64,000 nt of DNA from Paenibacillus kyungheensis (GTDB taxonomy: Bacteria > Bacillota > Bacilli > Paenibacillales > Paenibacillaceae), in contig NZ_CP117416.1 in the NCBI RefSeq assembly GCF_028606985.1, positions 4,961,001 to 5,025,000 on the forward strand, read 5' to 3'. A program made the position numbers and the translations under genes. The notes under the pieces are model-generated. The model did not search any database, had not been told where the DNA came from, and saw only the letters and a program-made list of their open reading frames with translations. Shown here piece after piece: positions 52,176 through 61,303 of this stretch (position 1 is its first letter; every line of letters starts with the position of its first letter).

Positions 52176-53252
52176 TTACGCTTTAACTTCTAACGTCCAA
52201 CCAAATGGATCTTCGGCTACACCTTTTTGGATACCGGTCAATGTCTCATACAACTTGGCAGACAATTCGCCTGTTTTACCTTCGTTGATAACCATTTTCT
52301 CACCTTGCCAGTTCAATTCGCCCATAGGAGAAATAACGGCTGCGGTACCTGTACCGAAAGCTTCTTCTAACTTGCCTTCTTTGTGCGCTTCTTCCAATTC
52401 ATCAATCGAAAGAATACGTTCTTCGACAGGAATATCCCAATGCTTCAGCAATTGGATAATCGAATCACGCGTAATCCCGCTTAAGATACTGCCGTTGAGC
52501 GCAGGTGTTACGACGATACCGTTAATTTTGAAAAAGACGTTCATACTACCCACTTCTTCAATATATTTACGATGTACACCATCTAACCATAGTACTTGAG
52601 AATAACCCAGTTCTGTAGCGCCTTCTTGCGCTTTGAGTCCAGCTGCATAGTTACCTGCTGTTTTTGCCATTCCTACGCCGCCGGGAACAGCACGTACATA
52701 TTTGGATTCCACGAAAATTTTAACCGGATTGATGCCTTCTGCATAATAAGCACCTACAGGTGAAAGGATAATCATAAATTTATATTGACGTGAAGGTGAT
52801 ACGCCTAGTGTTGGTTCTGTTGCAATAACAAATGGACGTACATAGAGTGAATTACCTTCACCTTCTGGAATCCATTCACGATCGGTAAGAATCAGCTGAC
52901 GCAAGGCTTCAAGCGCCAATTCAGGATCCACTTCTGGAATACTCATACGCTCGTTAGAGATATTAAGACGCTCTATATTTTTAGTAGGACGGAACATAAG
53001 CACACGTCCATCTTCTGTTGCATATGCTTTGAGTCCTTCAAAAATCGTTTGTCCATAATGGAATACTTTAGCTGCCGGGTCCATCATAATCGGTTGATAA
53101 GGAACGATACGTGCATCATGCCAACCTTGTCCAGCATCATAGTCCAGAATAAACATATGATCTGTAAATTGTGTACCAAATACTACCCCATCCATGGATG
53201 CCGGTTTCTCTTTTTTATTCGTTGTGTGTTCGATCTTGATCTCTATAGTCAT
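52176..53252 (-). CDS. ilvE: Branched-chain amino acid aminotransferase
   Basis: A 358-residue class IV PLP aminotransferase. Landmarks: FHYGQTIFEGLKAY, RPTKNIERLN, YVRPFVIATEPTLGV, the PLP Lys in MAKTAGNYAAGLKAQ, QVLWLDG and EEVGSMNVFF, all of the longer eukaryotic-like BCAT II group. It exchanges amino groups between Leu/Ile/Val and 2-oxoglutarate in the cytosol, the last step in making and first in breaking these amino acids. Start behind AAGGAG. Monocistronic; I see no T-box or leader peptide in the 230-bp upstream region. Confidence 0.95.
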   Translation of the reverse strand: MTIEIKIEHTTNKKEKPASMDGVVFGTQFTDHMFILDYDAGQGWHDARIVPYQPIMMDPAAKVFHYGQTIFEGLKAYATEDGRVLMFRPTKNIERLNISNERMSIPEVDPELALEALRQLILTDREWIPEGEGNSLYVRPFVIATEPTLGVSPSRQYKFMIILSPVGAYYAEGINPVKIFVESKYVRAVPGGVGMAKTAGNYAAGLKAQEGATELGYSQVLWLDGVHRKYIEEVGSMNVFFKINGIVVTPALNGSILSGITRDSIIQLLKHWDIPVEERILSIDELEEAHKEGKLEEAFGTGTAAVISPMGELNWQGEKMVINEGKTGELSAKLYETLTGIQKGVAEDPFGWTLEVKA

Positions 53253-53402
53253 GGTTTATGTCTCCTTAAACAATTATTCCTTAAATCATATCACTTCTTA
53301 TCCCAAATCGAAAATACTTAAAAACAATAAGTTGATAGGCAATATGTCAATAGACATACTATAGTTTAATTTATGTACCATATATAATGTAAAAAAACTC
53401 TA

Positions 53403-53440
53403 TAAAAAAACTAAGAGCGGTCGCTGACAGCGACCGCTCG
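53403..53440 (-). terminator. Terminator of the Abi gene
   Basis: GAGCGGTCGCT / AGCGACCGCTC, an 11-bp GC-rich stem with 3-nt loop, then TTAGTTTTTTT on the minus strand. Far richer in GC than the gene it ends. Confidence 0.85.
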
Positions 53441-53483
53441 TACAAACCACAAAAGTGATTTTTTCCTTAGACTTATTTTAAGC

Positions 53484-54407
53484 TTAGTCTACAATAAAAT
53501 CAACCAGTTTATGAATGTAATCAAAAATACTTTGTAGTAATTGATTTTTATTATAATAATGAATATTTTTCTTGATTCTCTGCATAATTAATTGTAATTC
53601 ATCATTTCGTTTTTTCCTAACTCCGCTACTGAGCACATATGTTGAGTGACAATATAACAAAGCTGATAGATCATGTATTCTTTGATTTTCTAATCTTTTC
53701 TTCCTTGTATGTTTGCTAATATTCGGGACTTTTCCAACAAATAATTTAATATACTTTGATTGTCTATCATGTGTTAAAGTTTGCTCATTTAATTTTATTA
53801 AAATAGGGCTGCTGTGAGCACATATATTTCTAATATTCTTTACGTATCTTATAATAGAGGCAATTTCTATATATTCATTTTGATGCTCATGTTCGTAATA
53901 AAACTCCACAAATCTAACAAATTCTCCAAAAGTTATAATTTCAAATAATACCCATATCGATAAATCGTTTTTTCTTTTTAGATAAAGATCATAATTATAA
54001 TGTCTACTTGCGTATCTAATATGATCAAAAAAAGATTCTGAACTTTTACCTATTTTTTGCGAAAACCTATCTATAATGGTATATCCATCTTCCTGACTCT
54101 TAGTAATATCAGCTAATATTTTCGTTTTTAAAAAGTGTTCAATATCAAGCGTCATTTGAAGAAGAGTATACCTAAGTTGCATATCAATACTTGCTAAATC
54201 AACAAGATGTTGAAAGTCTAAATGAATATATTTTCCTTTATTATCCTTAGGAAAATTACTTCGATAAGCAGATAACTTATAATAGTAATTTGAGTACTCC
54301 AGAATATGCTCTGGTGTTTCTAAAGAAGGAAGATTAAACTGAATTCCTTTATCCTTCATATGAACTATTAACTCTGAAAAATCAAGCTTTTTCTTGTTCC
54401 CAATAAT
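53484..54407 (-). CDS. Abi-family (Abi_2/AbiD-F) protein with HEPN-like motif
   Basis: About 307 residues, AT-rich and Lys/Tyr/Ile-rich compared with its neighbours. NYYYKLSAYRSNF near the start and KNIRNICAHSSPIL (an Arg-Asn-x-x-Ala-His, HEPN-type RNase motif) mark the Abi_2 family, whose members abort phage infection; the role here is untested. The first ATG (54359) has no ribosome binding site. AGGAGG (54415-54420) is 7 nt before an in-frame ATT (54407), which adds NKKKLDFSELIVHM, the part expected at the family N-terminus. So an AUU start is proposed. Base composition suggests a horizontally acquired gene. Confidence 0.8.
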   Translation of the reverse strand: MIGNKKKLDFSELIVHMKDKGIQFNLPSLETPEHILEYSNYYYKLSAYRSNFPKDNKGKYIHLDFQHLVDLASIDMQLRYTLLQMTLDIEHFLKTKILADITKSQEDGYTIIDRFSQKIGKSSESFFDHIRYASRHYNYDLYLKRKNDLSIWVLFEIITFGEFVRFVEFYYEHEHQNEYIEIASIIRYVKNIRNICAHSSPILIKLNEQTLTHDRQSKYIKLFVGKVPNISKHTRKKRLENQRIHDLSALLYCHSTYVLSSGVRKKRNDELQLIMQRIKKNIHYYNKNQLLQSIFDYIHKLVDFIVD

Positions 54408-54582
54408 ATTCAGTCCTCCTTTCGATATAAATCATATATAGCCCTTATTCTTTAATATATTATACGACTTTTATAAGTGTAAAAAATTATTTTTGCATAT
54501 TATTTCTATTTTCCCTGTAGAGCTGTTTCTTTCTCCTTTATAATAGAACAAAGTACATTCAAACAAGGAGGCAATATCTGTT

Positions 54583-55407
54583 ATGACTATTCCTGAAAAT
54601 AATTCTATCAACAATATCGAACGATTTTCCGGTTTTGAAGATGTGTATGATCAGTATCGTCCGACGGCGCCTAGTCTTGTGGTAGATATTCTTTCGAACT
54701 ATTTGCAAAAGAAACCTGGATTGGTCGTGGATGTAGGCTGTGGCACAGGGTTATCTTCTTTTATTTGGCGGGATCGAGCAGATCGTATTATTGGGGTAGA
54801 ACCCAATCAAGATATGTTAAATAAAGCACGCTATAAGCTAAGTCTGACGACTCAAGCAGATCACCTTTCGTTTGAACAAGGATATTCCAATCAGCTTTCG
54901 CTGGATTCCAATAGTACAGATATCGTTACTTGTTCGCAGTCTTTTCACTGGATGGAACCGAAAAGCACATTAAAAGAAATTGCTCGTGTACTGGTACCGG
55001 GCGGAATTTTTGCTGCTTATGATTGTGATTGGCCACCAACTGTGAACTGGCAATTGGAGCGCGAATATATCCATCTATTAGCGATCTCGGAACGGATTAT
55101 TGCAGAGCAAGCGAACCCCGAGCAAGTCGCTCGTAAGCGAGATAAAGACAATCATCTACAACAGATTGAGCAAAGCGGACATTTTCGTTTTACTAAAGAA
55201 ATTGTATTCCATCATATTGAACCCTGTAGTGCAGAACGGTATGTAGGTATTTTGCTTAGTCAGGGCGGGATTCAAGCAGCATTGAAGTTGAACTCCGATT
55301 ATTTGAAGTCTGAAATTCAGATTTTCCAAGCGATGGCAGATGATTACTTCCGTGGTGGAGTCACCAATGTAATGTTCAGCTATCGACTAAGACTTGGCAT
55401 ACACTGA
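54583..55407 (+). CDS. Class I SAM-dependent methyltransferase
   Basis: A 274-residue cytosolic enzyme of the Methyltransf_11/25 type. The SAM-binding motif I is VVDVGCGTGLSSF (about residues 48-60), followed by IIGVEPNQDML (acidic ribose-binding Glu) and FSQ-type motif ...CSQSFHWMEPKSTLKEIARVLVPGG given as a landmark block. The DQYRPTAPSLV start resembles bacterial small-molecule methyltransferases like the UbiE-related YcgJ group. Acceptor unknown. Start behind AAGGAGGCAATATCTGTT. Monocistronic. Confidence 0.88.
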   Translation: MTIPENNSINNIERFSGFEDVYDQYRPTAPSLVVDILSNYLQKKPGLVVDVGCGTGLSSFIWRDRADRIIGVEPNQDMLNKARYKLSLTTQADHLSFEQGYSNQLSLDSNSTDIVTCSQSFHWMEPKSTLKEIARVLVPGGIFAAYDCDWPPTVNWQLEREYIHLLAISERIIAEQANPEQVARKRDKDNHLQQIEQSGHFRFTKEIVFHHIEPCSAERYVGILLSQGGIQAALKLNSDYLKSEIQIFQAMADDYFRGGVTNVMFSYRLRLGIH

Positions 55408-55454
55408 TCTTATTCTGGTAAACTTCAAGCAGAAAATGATACTTGTAATAGAAC

Positions 55455-55491
55455 AAAAAAAGGCACTGAACATATGTTCAGTGCCTTTTTC
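55455..55491. terminator. Terminator between methyltransferase and DUF4309 genes
   Basis: AAAAAGGCACTGAACAT / ATGTTCAGTGCCTTTTT, a long almost loopless stem that works both ways. Confidence 0.85.
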
Positions 55492-55545
55492 GGTTCAAAA
55501 ATGAGAGTATAATCCAGCTCATCTTCAATTCAGTTGAAGTTTGAT

Positions 55546-56148
55546 TTATACGCCTTTTTCACGCAAATTGATATGATCTAGCTCTGTACTACTGTTGAAA
55601 ATAAATTCTAACTGATACGCTCCACGAACATACGTCACTTTGGTTTGTTTCAGTTTACCGTTTTTGATCGTAGTAGTAGATGTTGGTGTATACCAGTTTT
55701 TGAGCAACATTTTCATCGTAATCCCGCCAATATTCGTCTGGCGTTCTACACTTGTGCCCATATAACGCATTTCACGAATCTTTGTTAATTTGTAATTGAA
55801 TGCATAACCAGGGTTACCCATCTCTGCATGATACACATCAAATCCATCAGAGTCTTTCATCGCTTGATCAGGCTTACCGAAAGCTTTGACTACTTCATTT
55901 CTTGTCGTTTTACCCACAGTAAATGCACTGGCATTGCCCGGGAATTGACCTTTCAATGCTGGCTTGTAAAAGCTATTTAATGTTTTCAAAGCCATTTGAC
56001 TATCGCTAGCAGTGACTTTACTCGTTGTAGCAGCAGATGCTGTCTGTACCGGAGATATTCCACTGGTTACTCCAAGTGTACCCACAGCTAATACTCCTGT
56101 CAGTGTTGCTGTACATATCATTTGTTTGATCGATTTCTGAGTCTTCAT
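55546..56148 (-). CDS. YjgB-family (DUF4309) exported protein
   Basis: A 200-residue exported protein. The signal peptide (MKTQKSIKQMICTATLTGVL...) ends near QTASA. The mature part has FTVGKTTRNEVVKAFGKPD and TNIGGITMKMLLKNWYTPTS, signatures of the DUF4309/YjgB family of Bacillales, whose fold recalls beta-lactamase-inhibitor-like SmpA/BLIP repeats. Function unknown; it is probably found outside the membrane. Start 56148 is set by AAGGAGG; the longer ORF has no site. A perfect 20-bp palindrome lies about 120 bp upstream. Confidence 0.85.
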   Translation of the reverse strand: MKTQKSIKQMICTATLTGVLAVGTLGVTSGISPVQTASAATTSKVTASDSQMALKTLNSFYKPALKGQFPGNASAFTVGKTTRNEVVKAFGKPDQAMKDSDGFDVYHAEMGNPGYAFNYKLTKIREMRYMGTSVERQTNIGGITMKMLLKNWYTPTSTTTIKNGKLKQTKVTYVRGAYQLEFIFNSSTELDHINLREKGV

Positions 56149-56270
56149 GTTCTTTTCCTCCTTGTAGATAAGGTATTTCAAGTGCTCATACTTGCCTAAT
56201 TCTAATACATTCCAGTTCTACTTCTTGTCTCTTTATTCAAATACTAACATAATAAAGTATCGCATTTCAA

Positions 56271-56290
56271 AAGTATAAGCGCTTATACTT
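56271..56290. promoter_or_regulatory. Perfect 20-bp palindrome, candidate LacI-family operator or cre
   Basis: AAGTATAAGCGCTTATACTT reads the same on both strands. Its centre AAGCGCTT is the core favoured by LacI/CcpA-type regulators; against the cre consensus it matches 12 of 14 bases. It lies between divergent genes, closer to the DUF4309 gene. Confidence 0.5.
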
Positions 56291-56445
56291 AACGATTTTG
56301 AGTATACTTTTTAACGTGTTCTTTTGTCAATCAAATAGGACTTTGGTCGCTGTATCAATCTATTAACATGAGGTTGAAGTGCTACAAAAAAGGGTATGTA
56401 AAAGCTACAGACTTTTAAATGAACAGGGGTGTGGAGACAATGGAT

Positions 56446-57990
56446 ATGGAGACAACTGCAAGCGAAGAAACGACTATACAACACCGTCCTAAAATTGCCT
56501 TAACAGGAGCAAGTGGTTATATCGGGCACAATTTGCTGAAGCGGTTAACAGATGAGTATGATGTGATTGCTTTATCCAGACATGGCGATGACAAAGAAAA
56601 TAGTGAGCATGTTGAATGGCGTTCTTGTGAGCTATTCTCGATATCTGATGCAGAGAAGGCACTCAAAGGTGCAGATTATGCTATTTATCTTGTGCATTCT
56701 ATGATGCCTACTGCCAAGTTGACCCAGGCTCATTTTGAAGATATGGACGTGATTTTAGCAGACCATTTTGCCAGAGCAGCCAAAAAGAATGGTATCAAAC
56801 AAATTGTGTATTTAAGCGGCATTATTCCTGAAGGTGTACCACGGGAAAATTTATCGCGTCATCTACGCAGTCGTCTAGAAGTAGAGCAAATTCTAGGTTC
56901 TTATGGAGTACCTGTGACAACGATTCGGGCTGGATTGATTGTGGGACCGCAAGGTTCTTCGTTCCCGATTCTAGCGAAGTTGGTTCAGCGTCTACCGATT
57001 ATGACACTACCAACATGGACACGCACCGAGACGCATCCGATTGCACTATCTGATGTATTGCAAGCTTTGAAAAAGAGTATCGGCAGTGATGAGTTATACG
57101 ATCGGGCAATCGATGTTGGTGGTCCTGATATTATGACCTACAAACAAATGATGATGAAAACCGCAGAAGTGATGGAGAAAAAGCGTTCGTTCCATGATGT
57201 TCCTTTTCTAACGATCCATCTTTCTCGTCTCTGGGTGACATTGGTTACCGGTATGCCTAAAGAAATGGTTTATCCTTTGGTAGAAAGTTTAGCGCATCCG
57301 ATGGTCGCTAATCCTGAACGCAAAGTAGAAGGCATTAGCGATGGACAGATTACTTTTGAAGAGTCTGCCAAATCTGCACTTGAAGAAGAAGAGAAGGAAA
57401 AAGAAAAAGCACAAGAGAAAAAGGAACAATCTGGTTCTTCTCCTGAACACAAAACCGAATCGGTATCCGATGTGCGTTCGATTCAACGTGTTGTTTTGCC
57501 GGATGGTAAAAATGCCGATTGGGCTGGTAAATACTATATGAAATGGCTGGGTGGAATCGCCAAATGGTTGATTCGCACCGAGTACGATGGTAGCAGTATT
57601 TATCGCGTCTATATCCGCCCTTCCAGTCAACCTATTTTGGAGTTAACATATTCTCCTGAATTGAGTAGCGAAGATAGTGCCGTCTACCATATTACAGGTG
57701 GTGCATTTACCAAAACGAAAGAAAATCATGAAGGACGATTGGAATTTCTACAAGTTCCTGGCACACAGGATTGTGTTATTGCTATTCATGATTATCTTCC
57801 ATCATTACCATGGTTTATTTACAAATTCACGCAAGCCAAAGTCCATCTATGGGTTATGTATGCATTCCGCCGTCATTTAAAACGGATGATCAAAAGTGGC
57901 AAGCAACATGAATTCCCAGAAGGTCATCAATCTCAAGATTCACAACATCCGGCTACTCATACGATGAGCAGTTCACATAGTACGCCGTAA
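56446..57990 (+). CDS. NAD(P)H-binding SDR protein with charged linker and C-terminal domain
   Basis: A 514-residue soluble protein. The N-terminal atypical SDR/NmrA domain (about 25-300) has LTGASGYIGHNLLKRL, YLVHSMMPT, VYLSGIIPEG and TIRAGLIVGPQGSSF. A highly charged Glu/Lys linker (EEEEKEKEKAQEKKEQ, about residues 318-333) joins a second domain of about 150 residues of unknown type containing MKWLGGIAKWLIRTEYDG. Similar two-part proteins (YbjT-like with extra domain) occur widely without known function. ATG 56446 is 9 nt from GGAG and is preferred over 56419 and 56440. A terminator follows. Confidence 0.78.
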   Translation: METTASEETTIQHRPKIALTGASGYIGHNLLKRLTDEYDVIALSRHGDDKENSEHVEWRSCELFSISDAEKALKGADYAIYLVHSMMPTAKLTQAHFEDMDVILADHFARAAKKNGIKQIVYLSGIIPEGVPRENLSRHLRSRLEVEQILGSYGVPVTTIRAGLIVGPQGSSFPILAKLVQRLPIMTLPTWTRTETHPIALSDVLQALKKSIGSDELYDRAIDVGGPDIMTYKQMMMKTAEVMEKKRSFHDVPFLTIHLSRLWVTLVTGMPKEMVYPLVESLAHPMVANPERKVEGISDGQITFEESAKSALEEEEKEKEKAQEKKEQSGSSPEHKTESVSDVRSIQRVVLPDGKNADWAGKYYMKWLGGIAKWLIRTEYDGSSIYRVYIRPSSQPILELTYSPELSSEDSAVYHITGGAFTKTKENHEGRLEFLQVPGTQDCVIAIHDYLPSLPWFIYKFTQAKVHLWVMYAFRRHLKRMIKSGKQHEFPEGHQSQDSQHPATHTMSSSHSTP

Positions 57991-58032
57991 TTCGATAACC
58001 TATTCAACTGTAAAACATATGATGTTATCTAG

Positions 58033-58082
58033 CAGGTCTGAACGCTCTTCATCTTCGTGATGAGTAGCTTCAGACCTTTTTA
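58033..58082 (+). terminator. Terminator of the SDR gene
   Basis: AGGTCTGA / TCAGACCT outer stem with inner GAAGAGC-type pairing, followed by TTTT. Confidence 0.7.
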
Positions 58083-58205
58083 GGTATAGCCTATTTCGAT
58101 ATCAACATAGTTGGAATCTCAATCTCCTTTTGGGATGATCCGCCAATTCATGATAAAATGAACACATACGATTGATACCACAAGCCGAAGGGAGCTTTTT
58201 ATACT

Positions 58206-59444
58206 GTGAAAAACGAACTGATTGATCGCTTAACTTCTTATGTGCAAATAGATACACAATCCAATGAGGATAGTGAGACATGCCCTTCTACACCCGGACA
58301 ATGGACGCTTCTTCATCAATTGGTAGAAGAATTAGAACAGATCGGTATGGAAGATGTCACATTAGATGGTAACGGTTATGTGATGGCGACTTTACCTTCA
58401 AATACAGATCAACCAGCACCTGTTATTGGCTTTTTAGCTCATGTGGATACAGCGACTGATTTTACAGGGAAAAATGTAAAACCTCAACTGCTTGAAAATT
58501 ACAACGGTGGCGATATTCTACTTAACCAGAATGAAGGGATTGTGTTATCCCCAAAAGACTTTCCTGAATTGGAGCAATATAAAGGTCATACATTGATCAC
58601 TACTGATGGAACTACACTTCTTGGTGCAGATAACAAAGCAGGGATTGCTGAGATTATGACAGCGATGCACTATCTGATCGATCATCCAGAGATTAAGCAT
58701 GGCAAGATCAGAGTTGCTTTTACACCGGATGAAGAGATTGGTAGAGGTCCTCATTTGTTCGATGTAGCTAAGTTCGGTGCCGAATATGCGTACACAGTAG
58801 ACGGTGGCCCTCTTGGAGAACTGGAGTACGAGACATTTAATGCCGCAGCAGCCAAAGTCACGTGCAAAGGTAGTAATGTGCATCCAGGTACTGCCAAAAA
58901 TAAAATGGTAAATGCTGCGAAAATCGCGATGGAATTGCATCGTCGTCTACCTGCAGGAGAAGCGCCTGAATTTACAGAAGGCTATGAAGGATTCTTCCAT
59001 CTGTCTTCGATCAATGGTGATGTAGAAGAAACGCAATTGTCTTATATTATTCGTGACTTCAAACGGGAAGACTTCGATCATAAGAAAAATCTTCTGAATA
59101 GCATTGTCGAAGAATTCAGACAAACCTATGGCGAGAACAATATCTTGATCGATATGAAAGATCAGTACTATAATATGCGTGAAAAAATCGAACCTGTAAA
59201 ACATATCGTTGATATTGCAGGACAAGCGATGAAAAACGTAGGGGTTGAACCTCATATTACACCGGTTCGCGGTGGTACAGATGGTGCTCAATTATCGTAT
59301 ATGGGTCTGCCTACACCGAATATTTTTACAGGTGGCGAAAATTATCATGGCAAATTCGAGTATGTATCTGTCAACAATATGGTGAAAGCTACAGAAGTGA
59401 TTGTAGAAATCACTCAACTGTTTGCTAAGCCCAATCAGGCGTAA
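58206..59444 (+). CDS. pepT: Peptidase T (tripeptide aminopeptidase)
   Basis: A 412-residue M20B zinc metallopeptidase. Landmarks of Pep[14 protein letters not shown] (metal ligand His and Asp), [21 protein letters not shown] (bridging Asp), [12 protein letters not shown] (catalytic Glu-Glu), [14 protein letters not shown], and C-terminal [31 protein letters not shown] in separate parts. It cleaves N-terminal residues from tripeptides in the cytosol. Starts with GTG, with AGGGAG about 12 nt upstream. Length is the family norm. Monocistronic or read through into the MetE-like gene 62 bp later. Confidence 0.95.
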   Translation: MKNELIDRLTSYVQIDTQSNEDSETCPSTPGQWTLLHQLVEELEQIGMEDVTLDGNGYVMATLPSNTDQPAPVIGFLAHVDTATDFTGKNVKPQLLENYNGGDILLNQNEGIVLSPKDFPELEQYKGHTLITTDGTTLLGADNKAGIAEIMTAMHYLIDHPEIKHGKIRVAFTPDEEIGRGPHLFDVAKFGAEYAYTVDGGPLGELEYETFNAAAAKVTCKGSNVHPGTAKNKMVNAAKIAMELHRRLPAGEAPEFTEGYEGFFHLSSINGDVEETQLSYIIRDFKREDFDHKKNLLNSIVEEFRQTYGENNILIDMKDQYYNMREKIEPVKHIVDIAGQAMKNVGVEPHITPVRGGTDGAQLSYMGLPTPNIFTGGENYHGKFEYVSVNNMVKATEVIVEITQLFAKPNQA

Positions 59445-59506
59445 ACCTATCCTACGTTTTGATATTTTAACGTTCTTACATTATATAGAAAGCAGGTAAT
59501 GATACG

Positions 59507-60625
59507 ATGACATTTTCGACTTCTCTTCAACGCACAGTAGCGCCTTTTCGCGCAGATCAAGTAGGCAGTCTATTACGCACAGATAAGATCAAGCAAGCTC
59601 GTCTGGACTTGACTAACGGTACACTGGATGCAGAACAACTACGCATGATAGAAAATGAAGAAATTCGCCGCATTGTTGCCAAACAAGAAGAAATCGGTCT
59701 ATTGTCGATAACAGATGGTGAATTCCGCCGAGCTTGGTGGCACTTTGACTTTCTAGAACGTTTGGATGGTGTAGAAGGCTATGATACCGAAGGTGGTATT
59801 CAATTCCACAATACAACGACCAAAGCACATGGTGTCAAAGTCACAGGCAAAATCGACTTTACTACTCACTCGCATCTAGAAGATTACAAATTTCTTCATA
59901 GTGTTGTGAGTACAGGTCATACTGCCAAAATGACGATTCCAAGTCCAAATATGTTGTTATTCCGCGGACAAATTCAGACCGATCTGTATCGTGATCCTGA
60001 AGTGTTATTACATGATCTAGCTGAAGCATACAAAAAAGCGATTCGTGCTTTTTACGATGCAGGTTGTCGTTATCTGCAACTGGATGATACGTCCTGGGCT
60101 GCATTCTTTTCAGAAGAAGCCAAAGCCAAATTACGCAGTAATGGCAAAGACCCTGATCAAATGCTGGCTGATGCCGCTAAATTAATCAACCAATCAGTAG
60201 CTGATCGCCCGGCGGATATGACGATTACGATGCATATTTGCCGTGGTAACTTCCGCTCGACATGGGCAGCATCCGGTGGCTATGATGGTGCCGCTGAAAC
60301 GATTTTGGATGGACTGGATCTGGATGGATTATTTATGGAATACGATGATGAGCGTTCAGGATCATTCGATGCGTTGCGCTTTGTGAAGCGTCCGAACTTA
60401 CAGATTGTGCTTGGTCTGGTCACTTCTAAATATGGTGAATTAGAGAATCCTGATGATATCAAGCGCCGGATTGATGCTGCCTCCAAATTCGTTAATTTAG
60501 ATCAATTGTGCTTGAGTCCACAATGCGGATTTGCTTCAACTGAAGAAGGTAATTTGCTGACAGAAGAGCAACAATGGGATAAGTTACGTCATGTCATCCA
60601 TATTGCTCAGGATGTATGGAAATAA
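59507..60625 (+). CDS. Short MetE-like methionine synthase family protein (YxjG/YxjH type)
   Basis: A 372-residue protein corresponding to the C-terminal catalytic barrel of cobalamin-independent methionine synthase. FRADQVGSLLR near the start, ITDGEFRRAWWHFDFLE, YLQLDDTSWAAFF, the zinc ligands in TITMHICRGNFRS (His and Cys), and CLSPQCGFAS (Cys) are intact. The N-terminal MetE half is absent, as in B. subtilis YxjG and YxjH, which transfer methyl groups from donors other than polyglutamyl-folate. Start behind AAAGCAGG. It needs no B12, unlike the transporter-fed enzymes implied upstream. Confidence 0.9.
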   Translation: MTFSTSLQRTVAPFRADQVGSLLRTDKIKQARLDLTNGTLDAEQLRMIENEEIRRIVAKQEEIGLLSITDGEFRRAWWHFDFLERLDGVEGYDTEGGIQFHNTTTKAHGVKVTGKIDFTTHSHLEDYKFLHSVVSTGHTAKMTIPSPNMLLFRGQIQTDLYRDPEVLLHDLAEAYKKAIRAFYDAGCRYLQLDDTSWAAFFSEEAKAKLRSNGKDPDQMLADAAKLINQSVADRPADMTITMHICRGNFRSTWAASGGYDGAAETILDGLDLDGLFMEYDDERSGSFDALRFVKRPNLQIVLGLVTSKYGELENPDDIKRRIDAASKFVNLDQLCLSPQCGFASTEEGNLLTEEQQWDKLRHVIHIAQDVWK

Positions 60626-60662
60626 TTATAGTGTAGTGTATTAAATATTGGAGTGAATTATT

Positions 60663-60932
60663 ATGGAATGTCGGGTTGGCTGTGCCGCCTGTTGTATAGC
60701 AATCTCTATCTCTTCCCCAATCCCCGGTATGCCGAAAGGCAAGCCTGCTGGAGTTCCTTGTCCACAATTGACCGCAGAACGTCGTTGCGGATTGTTCGGT
60801 CGACCAGAACGTCCAGATGTATGTGGTGGGTTACCAGCTTCATTGGAAATGTGTGGCACTACCAATGAAGAAGCTTTTGCTTATCTAGAAGCCTTAGAGC
60901 AAGCTACTGCTCCAACAAAGCGTTCTCACTAA
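60663..60932 (+). CDS. YkgJ-family cysteine-cluster protein
   Basis: An 89-residue protein with the cysteine pattern of the YkgJ/CxxCxxCC group: C...CAACC near residues 3-11, then CPQL...RCGLF and C(G)GLP...MC later. The cysteines probably bind zinc or an iron-sulfur centre. Short members are of unknown role in the cytosol. Start behind TTGGAGTGAATTATT, 38 bp after the MetE-like gene, likely in the same transcript. An extended hairpin terminator follows. Confidence 0.82.
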   Translation: MECRVGCAACCIAISISSPIPGMPKGKPAGVPCPQLTAERRCGLFGRPERPDVCGGLPASLEMCGTTNEEAFAYLEALEQATAPTKRSH

Positions 60933-60969
60933 CAACGCTAATATGTTTACGTTAAGACGGAATAGAATC

Positions 60970-61043
60970 CCTTTCATTGATTAAGAGTATACAGACATCT
61001 TTTATAGATGGATTTGCTCTTACGATATGAAAGGGATTTTTTT
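60970..61043 (+). terminator. Long interrupted hairpin ending the metE-like/ykgJ unit
   Basis: Outer arms AATCCCTTTCAT / ATGAAAGGGATT, then TAAGAG / CTCTTA, then CATCT / AGATG are nested, with short internal loops, and a TTTTTTT tail follows. It is about 74 nt, much larger than a usual terminator. Confidence 0.7.
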
Positions 61044-61227
61044 CTATGCTATTTTCTAATCGCTTCTAAATAAGTAATTCTACCGAAACATCTACATTTG
61101 TATTGTCCAAACAATTATATTACTTCTATTTATGTAAATAAATTTCTTTTACTATATAGAAAAGTTAAAATTTAAAATATAATTATGTATTTATTGCTAT
61201 TTTATCTGTTTTTCCGAGCAATTACCC
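61044..61227. other. AT-rich intergenic DNA without a recognised gene
   Basis: Part of the 371-bp gap before the first soluble chemoreceptor. Very AT-rich. I see no ORF with a ribosome binding site and no repeat; only promoter-like A/T hexamers. Confidence 0.45.
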
Positions 61228-61228
61228 T

Positions 61229-61255
61229 TAATTTCAACATTTAAAAGTCCGATAA
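61229..61255 (+). promoter_or_regulatory. Sigma-D-like promoter of the first soluble chemoreceptor
   Basis: TAAT-N15-TCCGATAA resembles the sigma-D form TAAA-N15-GCCGATAT and ends 48 bp before the start codon. The same TCCGATA core precedes the second receptor (62293-62300). Confidence 0.5.
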
Positions 61256-61303
61256 TATAGGAGTATGATGACTATAAAAATGAGATTAAAGGGTGATTGA
61301 CAC

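Noticed and set aside
53253-53483. T-box or leader peptide before ilvE
   Set aside because: The only structured element is the GC-rich terminator of the Abi gene; no T-box sequence or run of branched-chain codons is seen.
53484-55407. Abi gene and methyltransferase as a joint restriction or toxin-antitoxin system
   Set aside because: They are divergently transcribed, differ in base composition, and the methyltransferase is of the small-molecule type, so a joint system is not supported.
57289-57630. Minus-strand ORF with a long Leu/Phe run opposite the SDR gene
   Set aside because: It mirrors the Glu/Lys linker (GAA/AAA codons) of the plus-strand protein.
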